The notes under the pieces were generated by a model that did no database searches, was not told where the DNA came from, and saw nothing but the letters and a program-made list of their open reading frames with translations. A stretch of DNA of 64,000 bases from Seminavis robusta. Taxonomy: Eukaryota; Bacillariophyta; Bacillariophyceae; Naviculales; Naviculaceae. The stretch is from the NCBI GenBank assembly GCA_903772945.1, contig CAICTM010000016.1:124001-188000 (forward strand). The letters are read 5' to 3'. Positions 1 to 10,010 of this stretch are shown in pieces (positions within the stretch are counted from its first letter, which is position 1; each line of letters starts with the position of its first letter). The translations under genes and the position numbers were made by a program.

Positions 1-3000
1 TACAGTGATGAAAACAGAAGCCATCACAGCGACTACAGCGATCAGGACAAGAGTTTCGACAGTAGAGACGGTGACAGCCAATACAGTGACAGGATGTCAG
101 AGTCTTCTCGATCCTTCGACTCGGCAGTGGAAGAAGTCATAACAGACATTGAGAGACTCGCTGAACTCGGCACTGATATCGATGTCTTGGAAGAAATGTA
201 CAGTCCCGAACTTGTGGCAAAAGTGATGCAGCGAAACAAAGCACAACCGCAACAGGACGTCACCAGTGACGATTCCGTGTACTCTTCCCATGAGCGGAGT
301 GGGCATGAAACCACCCGGATTGATGGCAGCTTTGACGCTGAAGAAGGCCGCGAAACGTACTCCGATAACGATAGCATTGACTCGAGAGCAAGTGAGTCTG
401 CTAGCGACAGAGGAAGTATGGCCTCCCAACATGATGAAGTGGATGAAGGGATGTCAGATGAGAGTGATCCTCAAGGTGCCAATAGAGCTTCGCCACCGCA
501 ACCTGCAAATCAAGCAAAACCAGAAACCGTATCAGAAGTCAGTTCGACCCCCCGCAACCTGCAACCGAGTGCCGCTGCACAGAATGCAGGCAATGACCAA
601 AACGATGACCATAGCTCATTCGATGATGATCCCGACACGGGGTCTGGATCAAGCTTCAGTTCGAGAGCCAGTGACGTAAAGGCAAATGAAAACTCAAAAG
701 CCGATGTCGTTGTTGCTTCAACAGGAACGGGAAGCTCTGGAAAGGGGCAGGAGACCAAGCGAAGCTTCTTCGACGATTCTTCCGAATCGGGATCAAGTGT
801 TGATTCTCGCGTCAGCGACTCTGATGTTGAGGAACCAAACAAGAGAACAGCAGCCGTGACTAGCGAAAAATCTGCAAATGTTTCCAACCAAGACGATACC
901 AATGATGACGAAGACGAAGATAAATGGAAAGCTGACAACGAGCAAGGTCGAGCCGCAGACACGGATTTGTTTCCAAGTGATACATCTGAAGCTTTGAACA
1001 CGGCCCCAGTTCACGTTGACGATGAAGTAGAAAGATCACCGCAAGACAATAGTACTGATTATGGCTCCGACCTCAGTAGTTCGTTTGGCAGCCTCGAATC
1101 TGAGTCTGCTACCAGCGACTTCGTCGGTTCCAGAGTCGAGAGAAATGACCGCGAAGAGAGCATTGGCGACGTATCTGATAACATTTCTGCTTCAAGTCGC
1201 GAGAGTACAGAAAGGTCATTCGACAGAGGTGACCAGGGCGAATCCATTCACGACGATAGCGTGTCGGAAGGATCCCACGAGCAAGGATCAGAAGGCAGTT
1301 TCGATGAACAAGGATTTGACCCATCTGATGGCGGGGCAAATCCAGGTGCAGCAGACACTGCAAAACCCGGTCCACACGAACCACGTGCTTCCGAAGTCTT
1401 TGCGGCAATTAGTGACTTGTACGAAGGTGGCACTGACCGGATGGTGCTAGACTCAATGTTTTCTCCCGAAGATGTAGCGCGTGTGATTGATGGTGCAGGG
1501 GCCACCAAAGAGGTGCCGCGAAGAGGTGCTAATGACATCGATCGAGGAGACTCGGTTGGGCCACATCAGGCGCCCCAAGAACACGGCGACGACGATCACT
1601 CGGAATACAGTGGTAGTTCGGAGTACAGTTCCGAAGAGGCGAGCTCAGAAGAGGATCGTTTAGCGGCAATGTGGGGCGGAACTGCGCACAGGAAAGACGA
1701 AGACAAAGCAAGTGACGCCGGCATTCCGGAACCAGACATGGACTTCGCGGCCGATGACGTGTCGATGGCTGGTTCTGACATTAGCGCCGAAAGCGCACAA
1801 AGTCATGAAAAAGACGTTGTCTCGAGTGGCAAAGCATTGCCAACCGCAGATCAAGAAGAGGCGGCTTCAATTAAAGAGCTCCACATTGCTGGGACTCGCA
1901 GAAGCGTTCTTGAAGGGTTGTTTGACCCAGGCGTTGTGTCGGGTGTTCTTTCTGCGGTTGAGAATCGTAGTGACGGGTCAGACTCCGGTTCAGACGATGA
2001 AAGTCATCTCCAAACTGAGTTTGAGGCCGACAGGGGAGCAGCAGGTGGACATGCAGACGCTTCGGAGTACAGGCGAGAGCCACCGTTGGAAGAAAGTCGC
2101 CACGACATCGGCGTCAATGATGTTGAAGGATCCGCATCAACTGACTATGGGTCAGATTTGAGTTCAGAGGAGAGCCCCAGTATGCATCGGCCTAATGCTG
2201 CTGCTGAACCGCCTGGTGATACGTTTCAAGCGAACGATGGATCCCATTCAAATTTTGGCTCAGAGGGAGACTATAGTGGGTCAGACTTCACGGGTTCCCC
2301 ACAACAAAGCCATTATGATGCAACAGCGTCCCCAAATGGTAGATCGGACATGCGACAAGGCGATGATGGATCAGCATCAAGCTACTACAGTTCAGAGCCC
2401 AGTTCAGGGCAGAGCCATGGGGAACAAAGGCAAATCACAACCGCCACGAGGCCTCGCACAGACACCGCCCCATCTCCGGAATCAAACATGGTGGATGACA
2501 GATCATCATCAAGCTACTACAGTTCAGAACCAAGTTCAGGGCAAAGTCACAGTGGCAAAGGGTCTAAGTATAGTGGTGCCGAGCCATCGGATAGGCACGA
2601 AAGTCACCATGATGCATCAGCTGCTCCAAAAACTGAATCAAAAGAGTTTGGTGGTGACGGTTCATCAGAATCGTCCTATTTTTCGGAAGAAGCAAGTTCA
2701 CGAGGAAGTCGGTATGAGGCGACGATGGACAGCCAACATAGTGCTGCAGCAGCACGCACCGGGTCCCATCAAGATGACAGAGCGAATCAAGAGTCAACGC
2801 AAGTTGACGACCGCTATCGCGAATCTGGTGTGTTTGGAGAAGAATCGTCAAACTTTGGCTCGGATTCCAGCTCTGTGGAGAATCGTTCTGCAGGCATATG
2901 GCGTGGAGGTAGGAAACAAGAGCAACAAAAGTACACGGATAACCAAGACGAATCGGAACACGTGACTGCCGAAACAACAAACGATTTTGCAGACCATTGG

Positions 3001-6000
3001 CCCATGGAAAAAGAACCTCTTAGCGAGGATGATAGAGCGGCGATTCGGGCCTTGTTCGAAGCCGGCACGGACAGGGATATTCTGCACAACATGTTTAGAC
3101 CGGACCAGATCGACAGTGTAGTTCGAGAAATGGAAGAATCCGGTCACCAAAGCATTCAGGGGAGTCTTTCCGACGATAGTGCGGGGAGCGGAATACTGTC
3201 TGTTGAGTCATACAGTAGAGAAGAATCGATCCGAACAATTCGGGATCTGGACGCAGCTGGAACTGATAGAAAGGCACTGGAGAGTATGTTCAGTCCTGAC
3301 CTAGTGGCCCAAGTTCTAGATGGAAGAACGCAACAAGGTGGAAAACAGGAAAGACGTGGGTTCTTCTCAGACGAGGAAGACTCATCCGAGTACGGATCTT
3401 CGCAAAGCCCCCTTGAGTCATCGCAGAGCTCACGAGACAACGAATCATCTCACTTGCCCAAAGATAGAAGCCAGACCAAGAGAACGATAAGAGATCTGGA
3501 CGATGCAAATACTGATAGAGCCGCTCTGGAGAGCATGTTTGGCTCTGAGGCGGTTACCAGAGCGCTGGATCATTCCTCTGCTTCGCGGTCAGGTTCTGGT
3601 GGTAGCTCCGGACACTCGTCCAGTCAAAGTGGCTTCGGGTTCTTTGCTGACAGACAAGACAAAGCACGAGATGAGCAGAATTCTGGATCAAGTCCTGCAA
3701 AGGAGACGAGGGCGAGCACCGACGTGGACAAGAAGGAACCCCCAGAGCGCAAGTCTCAACCTTTGAATGAAGGTTCTGATTCCAGTTCCTATTTCTCCTC
3801 CGAGGGAAGCAGTAGCGATTTCGGATTCCAACGAAGGGTTTCCAAATCTGACGGGGGAATGGCTGCGAGTGTGGCAGATTCGCAAAACTTGGAGCCTTCA
3901 AACCCCCTTGATACAGAATTACAGCAGACGCTTGACACTGACATTGACGTTGCTTCTGCGGCACGCAATGTTCATGATTCTGAGATTGATCCTTTCGACG
4001 CTGTCCACGATGCATCCGCCGATGATGCAGACGATCCTTTTGCCGACGTCAACGATCCGTTCGCTGATGATGAGGACGAGCACCCAACTCTCACAATGCA
4101 AGAGAACTCCAAAGATACTCCCGAAGGAAACTTCACATGGCAGGATCCGGGGGCCGAGGAGGAGCTACACTCAAAGCCCCAAGTTACGGCCGAGGGAAAA
4201 ATCGACGCGGACATTCGGTACTGGCTTGATTCGGATACGCCGATGTCGGTACTTGAGACAATGTTCAACTCCGAAGATATTCGTCGAGTTGCCTCTGAAC
4301 GAAACACCTTGTCTCGGTCAGTCGACCCAGCAGTGGATCTTGTTAGTTTGTTTAGTGAAGGGATTCAAGAGACCGAGGACTTTCCCGGCGAACCCACGGC
4401 TGAGTTGCCCCTCCCAATGGAGGATATCTCGGATGAGGAGAATCCAAACCAGCAGTTGGATGATGATATCAGGTACTGGCTTAATCAAGGTACTCCCTTG
4501 TCCGTGGTCGAGAATATGTACAGCGTCGAAGATGTGGCTAGAGCGATGAGAGGCAAACAGAAGGATGAACCAGGGCGACCAACCGCAGAGGAAAGAAAGA
4601 GCAACGAAGACGCAAATGAGCCAGAATCAAACGGACAAAATATGTCCAGGAGTGAAGGAAGCCAGACATCGGATCGGATTATTGGCAAGCAGCTGCCTGC
4701 CTCGCCAGGGTCATCTGTGTCAAAGAGCAGCAAGGCTTCCAGAGGCGATATCAGTAGTACGCGAGCGGTTAAGGGGAAGAAAGGGAAGAAACCATCACCA
4801 AAATCTAGTAAGGGCGGGGTAAGGACGATTCTGAACGAAGAACTCTCTTCTACTCTTTTGTCCTTGAAGGACGACCTGGAGGAAGTGGGGTCGAAGAACA
4901 GCCAGCTCGAGGCTTTGGTCGCTAAGTTGGAATCAGAGAAGGCGGAACTGGTTGCCCGCCTGGAAGAATTCGATACTGTCAGAGAAGAAAACCGCGCACT
5001 CAAGAAGGAAAACAAAAATCTGAACAAGAAAGTCACAAAACACGAAGGCGAGGAGGAGGAAGAATCCAAATCAGCAAAGAAAGCATTGAAGAAAGAGAAC
5101 AAGAAGCTTATCAAGAGAGTCACAAAGTACAAGAGCAAGAAGAATGAGCAGGAATCCCAGGTAGCAGAGTCAAAATCAGCAAACAAAGCACTCAAGAAGG
5201 AGAACAAGAAGCTGAAGAAGAGAGTCTCCAAGATTGAAGGCCAGCAGGAATTGGAGACGGTGCAGCAAGAAAACTTGACCACTGACGAAAGACTCATGAA
5301 AAAGATGGAGAGATTGGAGCGACAAGCAGCTCACTCCAAGAAGCATCTTCACAATGCGAAGAAACGAATCAAAGCATTATCAGAGGAAGTCGCAGCCACC
5401 AAGGAAAATAATTCTGTACTGGAACGAGATGCAGAAGCCTACAAAAAGTTGGCGGATTCCAAGATAGAATCATACAAAGAGATTCTCAATGAATCGAACA
5501 AAGAAATCAAGCTGCTGAATGGAAAGAATGAGTCTCTGGCAAGTACTATCTCGATGCTGGCTGAGAAGGGAGCTGAGTATTCAAAGCAACTTACACAAGC
5601 GAATCAAAGGATACAAGTATTGGCCGATGAGAACAAGGCGCTTGTCGGAGGGCTCGACAAGAGCCTTCATCAACAGGAAGAGCTGCACGCGACAATAGCA
5701 AGAATGAAAGAGGATTGGAAGAAGAGAGAAGAGGACATCTACGAGACGTTTGGAAAAGAAATGCAGGAACGGATTGATGAGAAAACGGTCGAGTGTGAGG
5801 AGAAACTGCAGGAAGCTTCTGCCGAGGTCGAGCAGATTACGGAGGAAAGGGACCAGCTGGCTTCCGAGCTAGAGCTTCTCCAAGACCTTGCAATCGACAG
5901 GAAGCACTTGCTGCTTGATGTCAACGACAAGTTACGGTATTCCGCAGTTGAAAACTTGGAGCTGATGGAAAAGTGTGAACGGACTTCCAAAAAGTGCGAG

Positions 6001-6510
6001 ATGCTTTCGACCGCAATGGAAGGGCTCGAGATTGCTTCGGAAGAAAAAGACAAAGAGGTTGAAGCACTAAACGAGAGTGTGGATCAGCTCAAGACGGATC
6101 TTGCAGGTGCGTATGAAGAAATCTGGAGTCTGGAACAGGAGCGTGACGAATTGCATGACAAAGTTCGCGACTTGGACTTTCATGCCGGTAAATACAAATC
6201 CACACTCGAGGACGCGTATGAGGAATTGGATATCATCGCGGCCGAAAACAAAGACCTCAAATCTAGCTTGTATCAGAGCATGGACGAGTGTCAGAATCTT
6301 CGAGACGCCAAAGATATCGCTGAGCGTTCCTTGCAAACAACCGAGCGGAACATCCAATCGTTCCATGAAATTCTCAACGAAACCAAGGAAGATATGGACT
6401 TCATCTCAGCGGAAAACAAGGTGCTCCTTGAACAGGAGCTGTATGCTAGACCCAAGCGTATGCGTCATTACTATGACACCGGCACGGCTGGTGGTGGCAG
6501 GCAATACTGA
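1..6510 (+). CDS. Giant acidic Ser-rich repeat protein with C-terminal coiled coil (5' partial)
   Basis: The frame is open from base 1, so the ATG at 94 is probably internal and the true start lies outside the window; 2169 residues are visible. Residues about 1-1600 are low-complexity Ser/Asp/Glu/Gly sequence carrying eight copies of a ~30-residue motif (I..L...GTD...LE.MFSPE.VA.V). Residues 1585-1607 form a Lys-rich patch, and 1611-2147 are heptad-rich Lys/Glu/Leu sequence expected to be a long coiled coil. Three D-P-F tripeptides cluster at nt 3985-4065. No transmembrane segment, enzyme motif or intron is visible. I recognise no family. Inference: a cytoplasmic scaffold whose repeats are short binding modules strung on disordered linkers, with oligomerisation through the C-terminus. 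Confidence 0.85.
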   Translation, partial: YSDENRSHHSDYSDQDKSFDSRDGDSQYSDRMSESSRSFDSAVEEVITDIERLAELGTDIDVLEEMYSPELVAKVMQRNKAQPQQDVTSDDSVYSSHERSGHETTRIDGSFDAEEGRETYSDNDSIDSRASESASDRGSMASQHDEVDEGMSDESDPQGANRASPPQPANQAKPETVSEVSSTPRNLQPSAAAQNAGNDQNDDHSSFDDDPDTGSGSSFSSRASDVKANENSKADVVVASTGTGSSGKGQETKRSFFDDSSESGSSVDSRVSDSDVEEPNKRTAAVTSEKSANVSNQDDTNDDEDEDKWKADNEQGRAADTDLFPSDTSEALNTAPVHVDDEVERSPQDNSTDYGSDLSSSFGSLESESATSDFVGSRVERNDREESIGDVSDNISASSRESTERSFDRGDQGESIHDDSVSEGSHEQGSEGSFDEQGFDPSDGGANPGAADTAKPGPHEPRASEVFAAISDLYEGGTDRMVLDSMFSPEDVARVIDGAGATKEVPRRGANDIDRGDSVGPHQAPQEHGDDDHSEYSGSSEYSSEEASSEEDRLAAMWGGTAHRKDEDKASDAGIPEPDMDFAADDVSMAGSDISAESAQSHEKDVVSSGKALPTADQEEAASIKELHIAGTRRSVLEGLFDPGVVSGVLSAVENRSDGSDSGSDDESHLQTEFEADRGAAGGHADASEYRREPPLEESRHDIGVNDVEGSASTDYGSDLSSEESPSMHRPNAAAEPPGDTFQANDGSHSNFGSEGDYSGSDFTGSPQQSHYDATASPNGRSDMRQGDDGSASSYYSSEPSSGQSHGEQRQITTATRPRTDTAPSPESNMVDDRSSSSYYSSEPSSGQSHSGKGSKYSGAEPSDRHESHHDASAAPKTESKEFGGDGSSESSYFSEEASSRGSRYEATMDSQHSAAAARTGSHQDDRANQESTQVDDRYRESGVFGEESSNFGSDSSSVENRSAGIWRGGRKQEQQKYTDNQDESEHVTAETTNDFADHWPMEKEPLSEDDRAAIRALFEAGTDRDILHNMFRPDQIDSVVREMEESGHQSIQGSLSDDSAGSGILSVESYSREESIRTIRDLDAAGTDRKALESMFSPDLVAQVLDGRTQQGGKQERRGFFSDEEDSSEYGSSQSPLESSQSSRDNESSHLPKDRSQTKRTIRDLDDANTDRAALESMFGSEAVTRALDHSSASRSGSGGSSGHSSSQSGFGFFADRQDKARDEQNSGSSPAKETRASTDVDKKEPPERKSQPLNEGSDSSSYFSSEGSSSDFGFQRRVSKSDGGMAASVADSQNLEPSNPLDTELQQTLDTDIDVASAARNVHDSEIDPFDAVHDASADDADDPFADVNDPFADDEDEHPTLTMQENSKDTPEGNFTWQDPGAEEELHSKPQVTAEGKIDADIRYWLDSDTPMSVLETMFNSEDIRRVASERNTLSRSVDPAVDLVSLFSEGIQETEDFPGEPTAELPLPMEDISDEENPNQQLDDDIRYWLNQGTPLSVVENMYSVEDVARAMRGKQKDEPGRPTAEERKSNEDANEPESNGQNMSRSEGSQTSDRIIGKQLPASPGSSVSKSSKASRGDISSTRAVKGKKGKKPSPKSSKGGVRTILNEELSSTLLSLKDDLEEVGSKNSQLEALVAKLESEKAELVARLEEFDTVREENRALKKENKNLNKKVTKHEGEEEEESKSAKKALKKENKKLIKRVTKYKSKKNEQESQVAESKSANKALKKENKKLKKRVSKIEGQQELETVQQENLTTDERLMKKMERLERQAAHSKKHLHNAKKRIKALSEEVAATKENNSVLERDAEAYKKLADSKIESYKEILNESNKEIKLLNGKNESLASTISMLAEKGAEYSKQLTQANQRIQVLADENKALVGGLDKSLHQQEELHATIARMKEDWKKREEDIYETFGKEMQERIDEKTVECEEKLQEASAEVEQITEERDQLASELELLQDLAIDRKHLLLDVNDKLRYSAVENLELMEKCERTSKKCEMLSTAMEGLEIASEEKDKEVEALNESVDQLKTDLAGAYEEIWSLEQERDELHDKVRDLDFHAGKYKSTLEDAYEELDIIAAENKDLKSSLYQSMDECQNLRDAKDIAERSLQTTERNIQSFHEILNETKEDMDFISAENKVLLEQELYARPKRMRHYYDTGTAGGGRQY
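136..4551 (+). repeat. Eight degenerate ~30-residue protein motifs
   Basis: The copies lie at nt 136-231, 1390-1491, 1861-1950, 3031-3126, 3220-3321, 3478-3570, 4207-4293 and 4459-4551. Shared positions are a hydrophobic helix start (I..L), then G-T-D (G-T-P or D-T-P in the last two), then L-E-x-M-F/Y-S-P/V-E and V-A-x-V/A-L/M. The last two copies start with D-D/A-D-I-R-Y-W-L and form a subgroup. Spacing is irregular, from under 100 to over 1000 bases of Ser/Asp/Glu-rich linker. The pattern suggests a small two-helix unit with a G-T-D turn. Confidence 0.75.
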
Positions 6511-6643
6511 TAAGAAGCTGTTGGTTGCAAGGCACACAATTCATAACGGCTGAATGTACATAAACCGACGACGCACTAGCTATCGAAATGTATCGTGAGA
6601 ATTCAATCCCAGTTCAATCATCGTAGCAGGAAACTATAGCTAG

Positions 6644-9361
6644 CTAAGGCTTGGGCGCCTTCATCACCAGGAACTTTTGTCGCGTCAGGGTCATGCCCAA
6701 GAAGCTGAGGCCCCAACAAGCCGCAGTGATTGTCGCTTGGGCCTTGAAGACATCACTTAGCACCCGATCGCCAAGCCCCATGCGTTCGAGAGCCTCTTCT
6801 CCGGTCTTGGCCACAGGGCCTCGTCGAGGACCACCCGTACTGAATGTCAATCCGCCAAACTCGACTAGTGACAGTCCTTCGAACCCCCATCGGATCAAGC
6901 CGACCTTGGAGATCCATCGGAGATACTTGGGTGTGTTTTCGACACTAATGTTTCGTCCGTCAAAGATGATATTCAAGATGAGCACCGCGGGGAAGAGTCC
7001 CAGCGCTACATCGGAATTGGCGCTAATGGCTCCAATGGCCAACCCGAGTGATTCTGCCGCCAGGCCGTGCATCATAATCACAGACATGAATTGTCGTAGT
7101 TTACCCGGTGCCGAGTTGAGGCCGGTCATATTGTAAAGGATCATCATCATGATACCGTTGTAGAAGGCTACCAGAGGCAATTCGGACAACGCCTTGCCAA
7201 TAAAGTATGGGAGTGTTCGATACATTTTGGATGCAATTTCATTGGCGACAATAGCCTTTTCTTTGGGAAAGGCGCGAATCGCGGCAGCAATGGCCATGTT
7301 GGCGGCTCCAATGGCCGTCAACGAAATGAGACCGTACCTGTCTTGAATCGATGCCTGCGAGGCAGAACCAAGGGCAAAAGGGGTGTAAGTTCCGAGGCAG
7401 TTGGGACCTGCAAAGCCAACCAAACTTGTCTCATAATAAACCCACCTGATTATTCCCCAGCTTGTAGATTCCACCATAAATCAGTCCCACCGTGACTTGC
7501 TGTACGGTCTTCAATATCATGACACCCTTTCCTCGAAATGCTTCTTTGAGGGCTCGTTTCATGAGCAGACTAAACTGTTTGAAGATACTGGCCCGTGGTC
7601 CATATCGCGTCACCACGGCCGATTGGAAATGGCGCGCATCACCACTGGCACTACTGGCACTGCCACTCAGCCCCAAATCCACTTTTTGTGCCGCCGATGA
7701 TTCGGCCAATGTCGAGATTCGTTTCTGGGCATCCTCGTCCGTCTCGGAGAGGCGTGGAAAGCGGGAAATGCATTCCAATACGTATTCGGCCGTTCCCACT
7801 TCCTTTTCAGCCGGATATCCTTGTCGTTCCATGTAATATCGAGCATCCGCCACGGGTCCAAAGTACATTTGTCGTCCATCACTGAGCAAGAGCAAATCGT
7901 CAAACATGCTAAATACTTGCTGACTGGGTTGATGAATGACCGCCACGACGGTTTTTCCTTGATTGGCCAATTGTCGTAATTTGTCCACCAGCGAAGCCGC
8001 CGCGGCACTATCGAGTCCCGATGTGGGTTCATCCAAAAAGAGCAGGGACGGACTGGAGATCATTTCCACGGCAATCGAGAGTCGTTTGCGTTCTCCTCCC
8101 GACAATCCTCGTACTTTGGTATCACCGACAATGGTATCGGCCGATTTGGTCAAGCCCAATTGCGCCATGAGATTGGTGACAATCGTATCGCGTTCAACGG
8201 TCGATATGAGCGATCCCAGTTTGAGAGAGACACGAAATTCCAGTGTTTCGCGGACCGTCATGTGCGGGAAAAAGTTGACATCTTGTTCGACAAATGCGGC
8301 CGGCAAGAGGGAATCCCCCTGTACGGCGTGTCCATTAATGTATCGACGTCCCGTCAACGACAATTTGCTGGTATCTTTGAGTCGTCCCGCCAGCGCGTGG
8401 ACAAAGACGGACTATGATCGTAGGATAGAATCAAGAATGGTGGTGTGAGCATTGGTTGTGTCATTTGAGTTTTCAGGAATGATATCATCATCGTACCTTT
8501 CCAGCACCAGATGGTCCCATGACGGCTAGCATTCGTCCTGGTTTGGCTCTGCCATGAATGGATCCATCCAAGAGCAATCTTGGTTTTCCATCCGTGTTCT
8601 TTTTCTTTTTGGTGGCCATTTCGAGTCGGACATTGGAGAATGCCAGATCAATGCTTTCCAATCCCTTTTTGGTAACGACATGACCATCGTGGTCCACGGC
8701 AAAGTCGTCTGGGTATATAGTGTCAGCAATAAGAACAGGGAACATAGACAGACAAGAGTGAGTTTTTGTCAAGCATCTTAGTAGATTCGATTGAAACTCG
8801 GTTCCCCCGCCTCTCTTTTCCATGCCATCCGGTATCCTCCATTGGCTCATTAGTTTGGAATGAACAAGACACAAACGCACCATCCTCCATTTGAAAAGAT
8901 GATGATGATAACCCCTTTGCCTTGTTGTTGTTCTTTGGTGGAAGCGTTTTTTGCCATGCCTTTTGTTGGAGATGCAAGACATGCCAAATCAGGAAAATCA
9001 TCAACACGGCCACGGTCAAGGCGGTCACCTCGAGACGCGTTATCGCTACCCATATAGGATCTTGCACGCGACTGGAAAAGAGATCATCTAGCTCGTCATG
9101 GTCATGCTTGTGTCGTCGTCCAATGGCCAATGGAAAACGTCGTTTTTTGGTCTCTTGCTTACCTTCCACTCGATTCTTCTTTTTTTGTCGTTGACTGCTT
9201 CCACTTGCGGGCGAATCTTGTTGCAGCTTGGTTCCTGCCGAAACGGCAGCACGTTGGCCATGGACGGGATGAATGGTCAACACCAAAACTAGTAGAGACA
9301 ACAGCAAAAAGGCCAATGAGCCAATGACGGAGAATGGGCGACCCCTTTTCATGGTGGCCAT
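6644..9361 (-). CDS. ABCG-type half-size ABC transporter (4 exons)
   Basis: Predicted ATP-driven export by a membrane dimer. Exons on the minus strand are 9361-8881, 8708-8497, 8411-7446 and 7354-6644; all three introns (172, 85 and 91 bp) are GT-AG, and joining them gives 789 codons in one frame. Order: signal-peptide-like hydrophobic stretch near residues 10-30, a second membrane segment near residues 110-135, the nucleotide-binding domain (Walker A G-P-S-G-A-G-K-S, signature L-S-G-G-E-R-K-R, Walker B L-L-F-L-D-E-P-T-S-G-L-D, switch His in V-I-H-Q-P-S), then about six membrane helices. NBD before TMD is the ABCG order. An ATG at 9352 has the better context (gccaccATG), and an in-frame start further up at 9430 is also possible. 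Substrate unknown. The extended secreted N-terminus is unusual for a half transporter. Confidence 0.9.
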
Positions 9362-9649
9362 CTTTGATGGATCTTTTGCTCTTTTTGGGTAGCTTGGGTT
9401 AATTAACTTGATCGGATACCGATAGGGCACCTACTAGCTAGACTAGTAGTCGACCAATGAATTCTTCTTGCAACGGCTAGCTAGTAGCTAATAAAACTCT
9501 GGCTTTTCTAATCTATCCGATAGCGTGGCAATAAAAGTCTCTGATCAACAACAACAATTGCAATGGTTGTCCAAACCCCGATATCTCTTTTCTGCAGCTT
9601 GGGCGGTGCTTGGATCTTGGATGTAGTGAGTTGAAGGTGTCATGGTGAC

Positions 9650-9657
9650 TGACGTCA
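9650..9657. promoter_or_regulatory. CRE-like palindrome TGACGTCA
   Basis: A perfect TGACGTCA lies in the intergenic space between the divergent ABCG gene (start 9361) and the LRR gene (start 10011). bZIP factors bind this octamer in many eukaryotes, and CRE-like sites are known in CO2/cAMP-responsive diatom promoters. Function here is inferred from position only. Confidence 0.4.
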
Positions 9658-9685
9658 GAAGATACCGAGTCCAGTCATGAATGCG

Positions 9686-9843
9686 AGTCACTCGTGGTGG
9701 CCGAAAGAGAGATCGAGATCTATCCACTGTTTCGTGCTTCTCATCTTTTACATTCCGGAAAGAAGGGTTGGTGTCACTCGTGGTGCATGGCCGCTATCCA
9801 CTGTGTCGTGCTTCGCATCTTTTACATTCCGGAAAGAAGGGTT
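9686..9843 (+). repeat. Imperfect tandem duplication (~75-85 bp unit)
   Basis: Two adjacent copies (9686-9769 and 9773-9843) share gtcactcgtgg at the start, ctatccactgt in the middle and a long identical tail ending ggaaagaagggtt. The first copy carries an extra ~13 bases. It sits 170-320 bp upstream of the LRR start and could duplicate promoter sites; no coding potential. Confidence 0.75.
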
Positions 9844-10010
9844 CAAAGACTTGGAGATACCGTAACAACAAGGGTTCGCAAGACCTTCGCTGATCAAAAA
9901 ACGTACTGGAAACAGCGATTTTCATAATATGTCCCAACCAAAGGGATCGATCGATGCAATACATGGCACACACTACTATCGAGTACTCACTTTGTAAGAA
10001 TCAACCAAAC

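Noticed and set aside
4485-5297. 270-codon Ser/Phe/Leu-rich frame on the minus strand
   Set aside because: Reverse of the Lys/Glu-rich coiled-coil coding region; codon bias creates the open frame.
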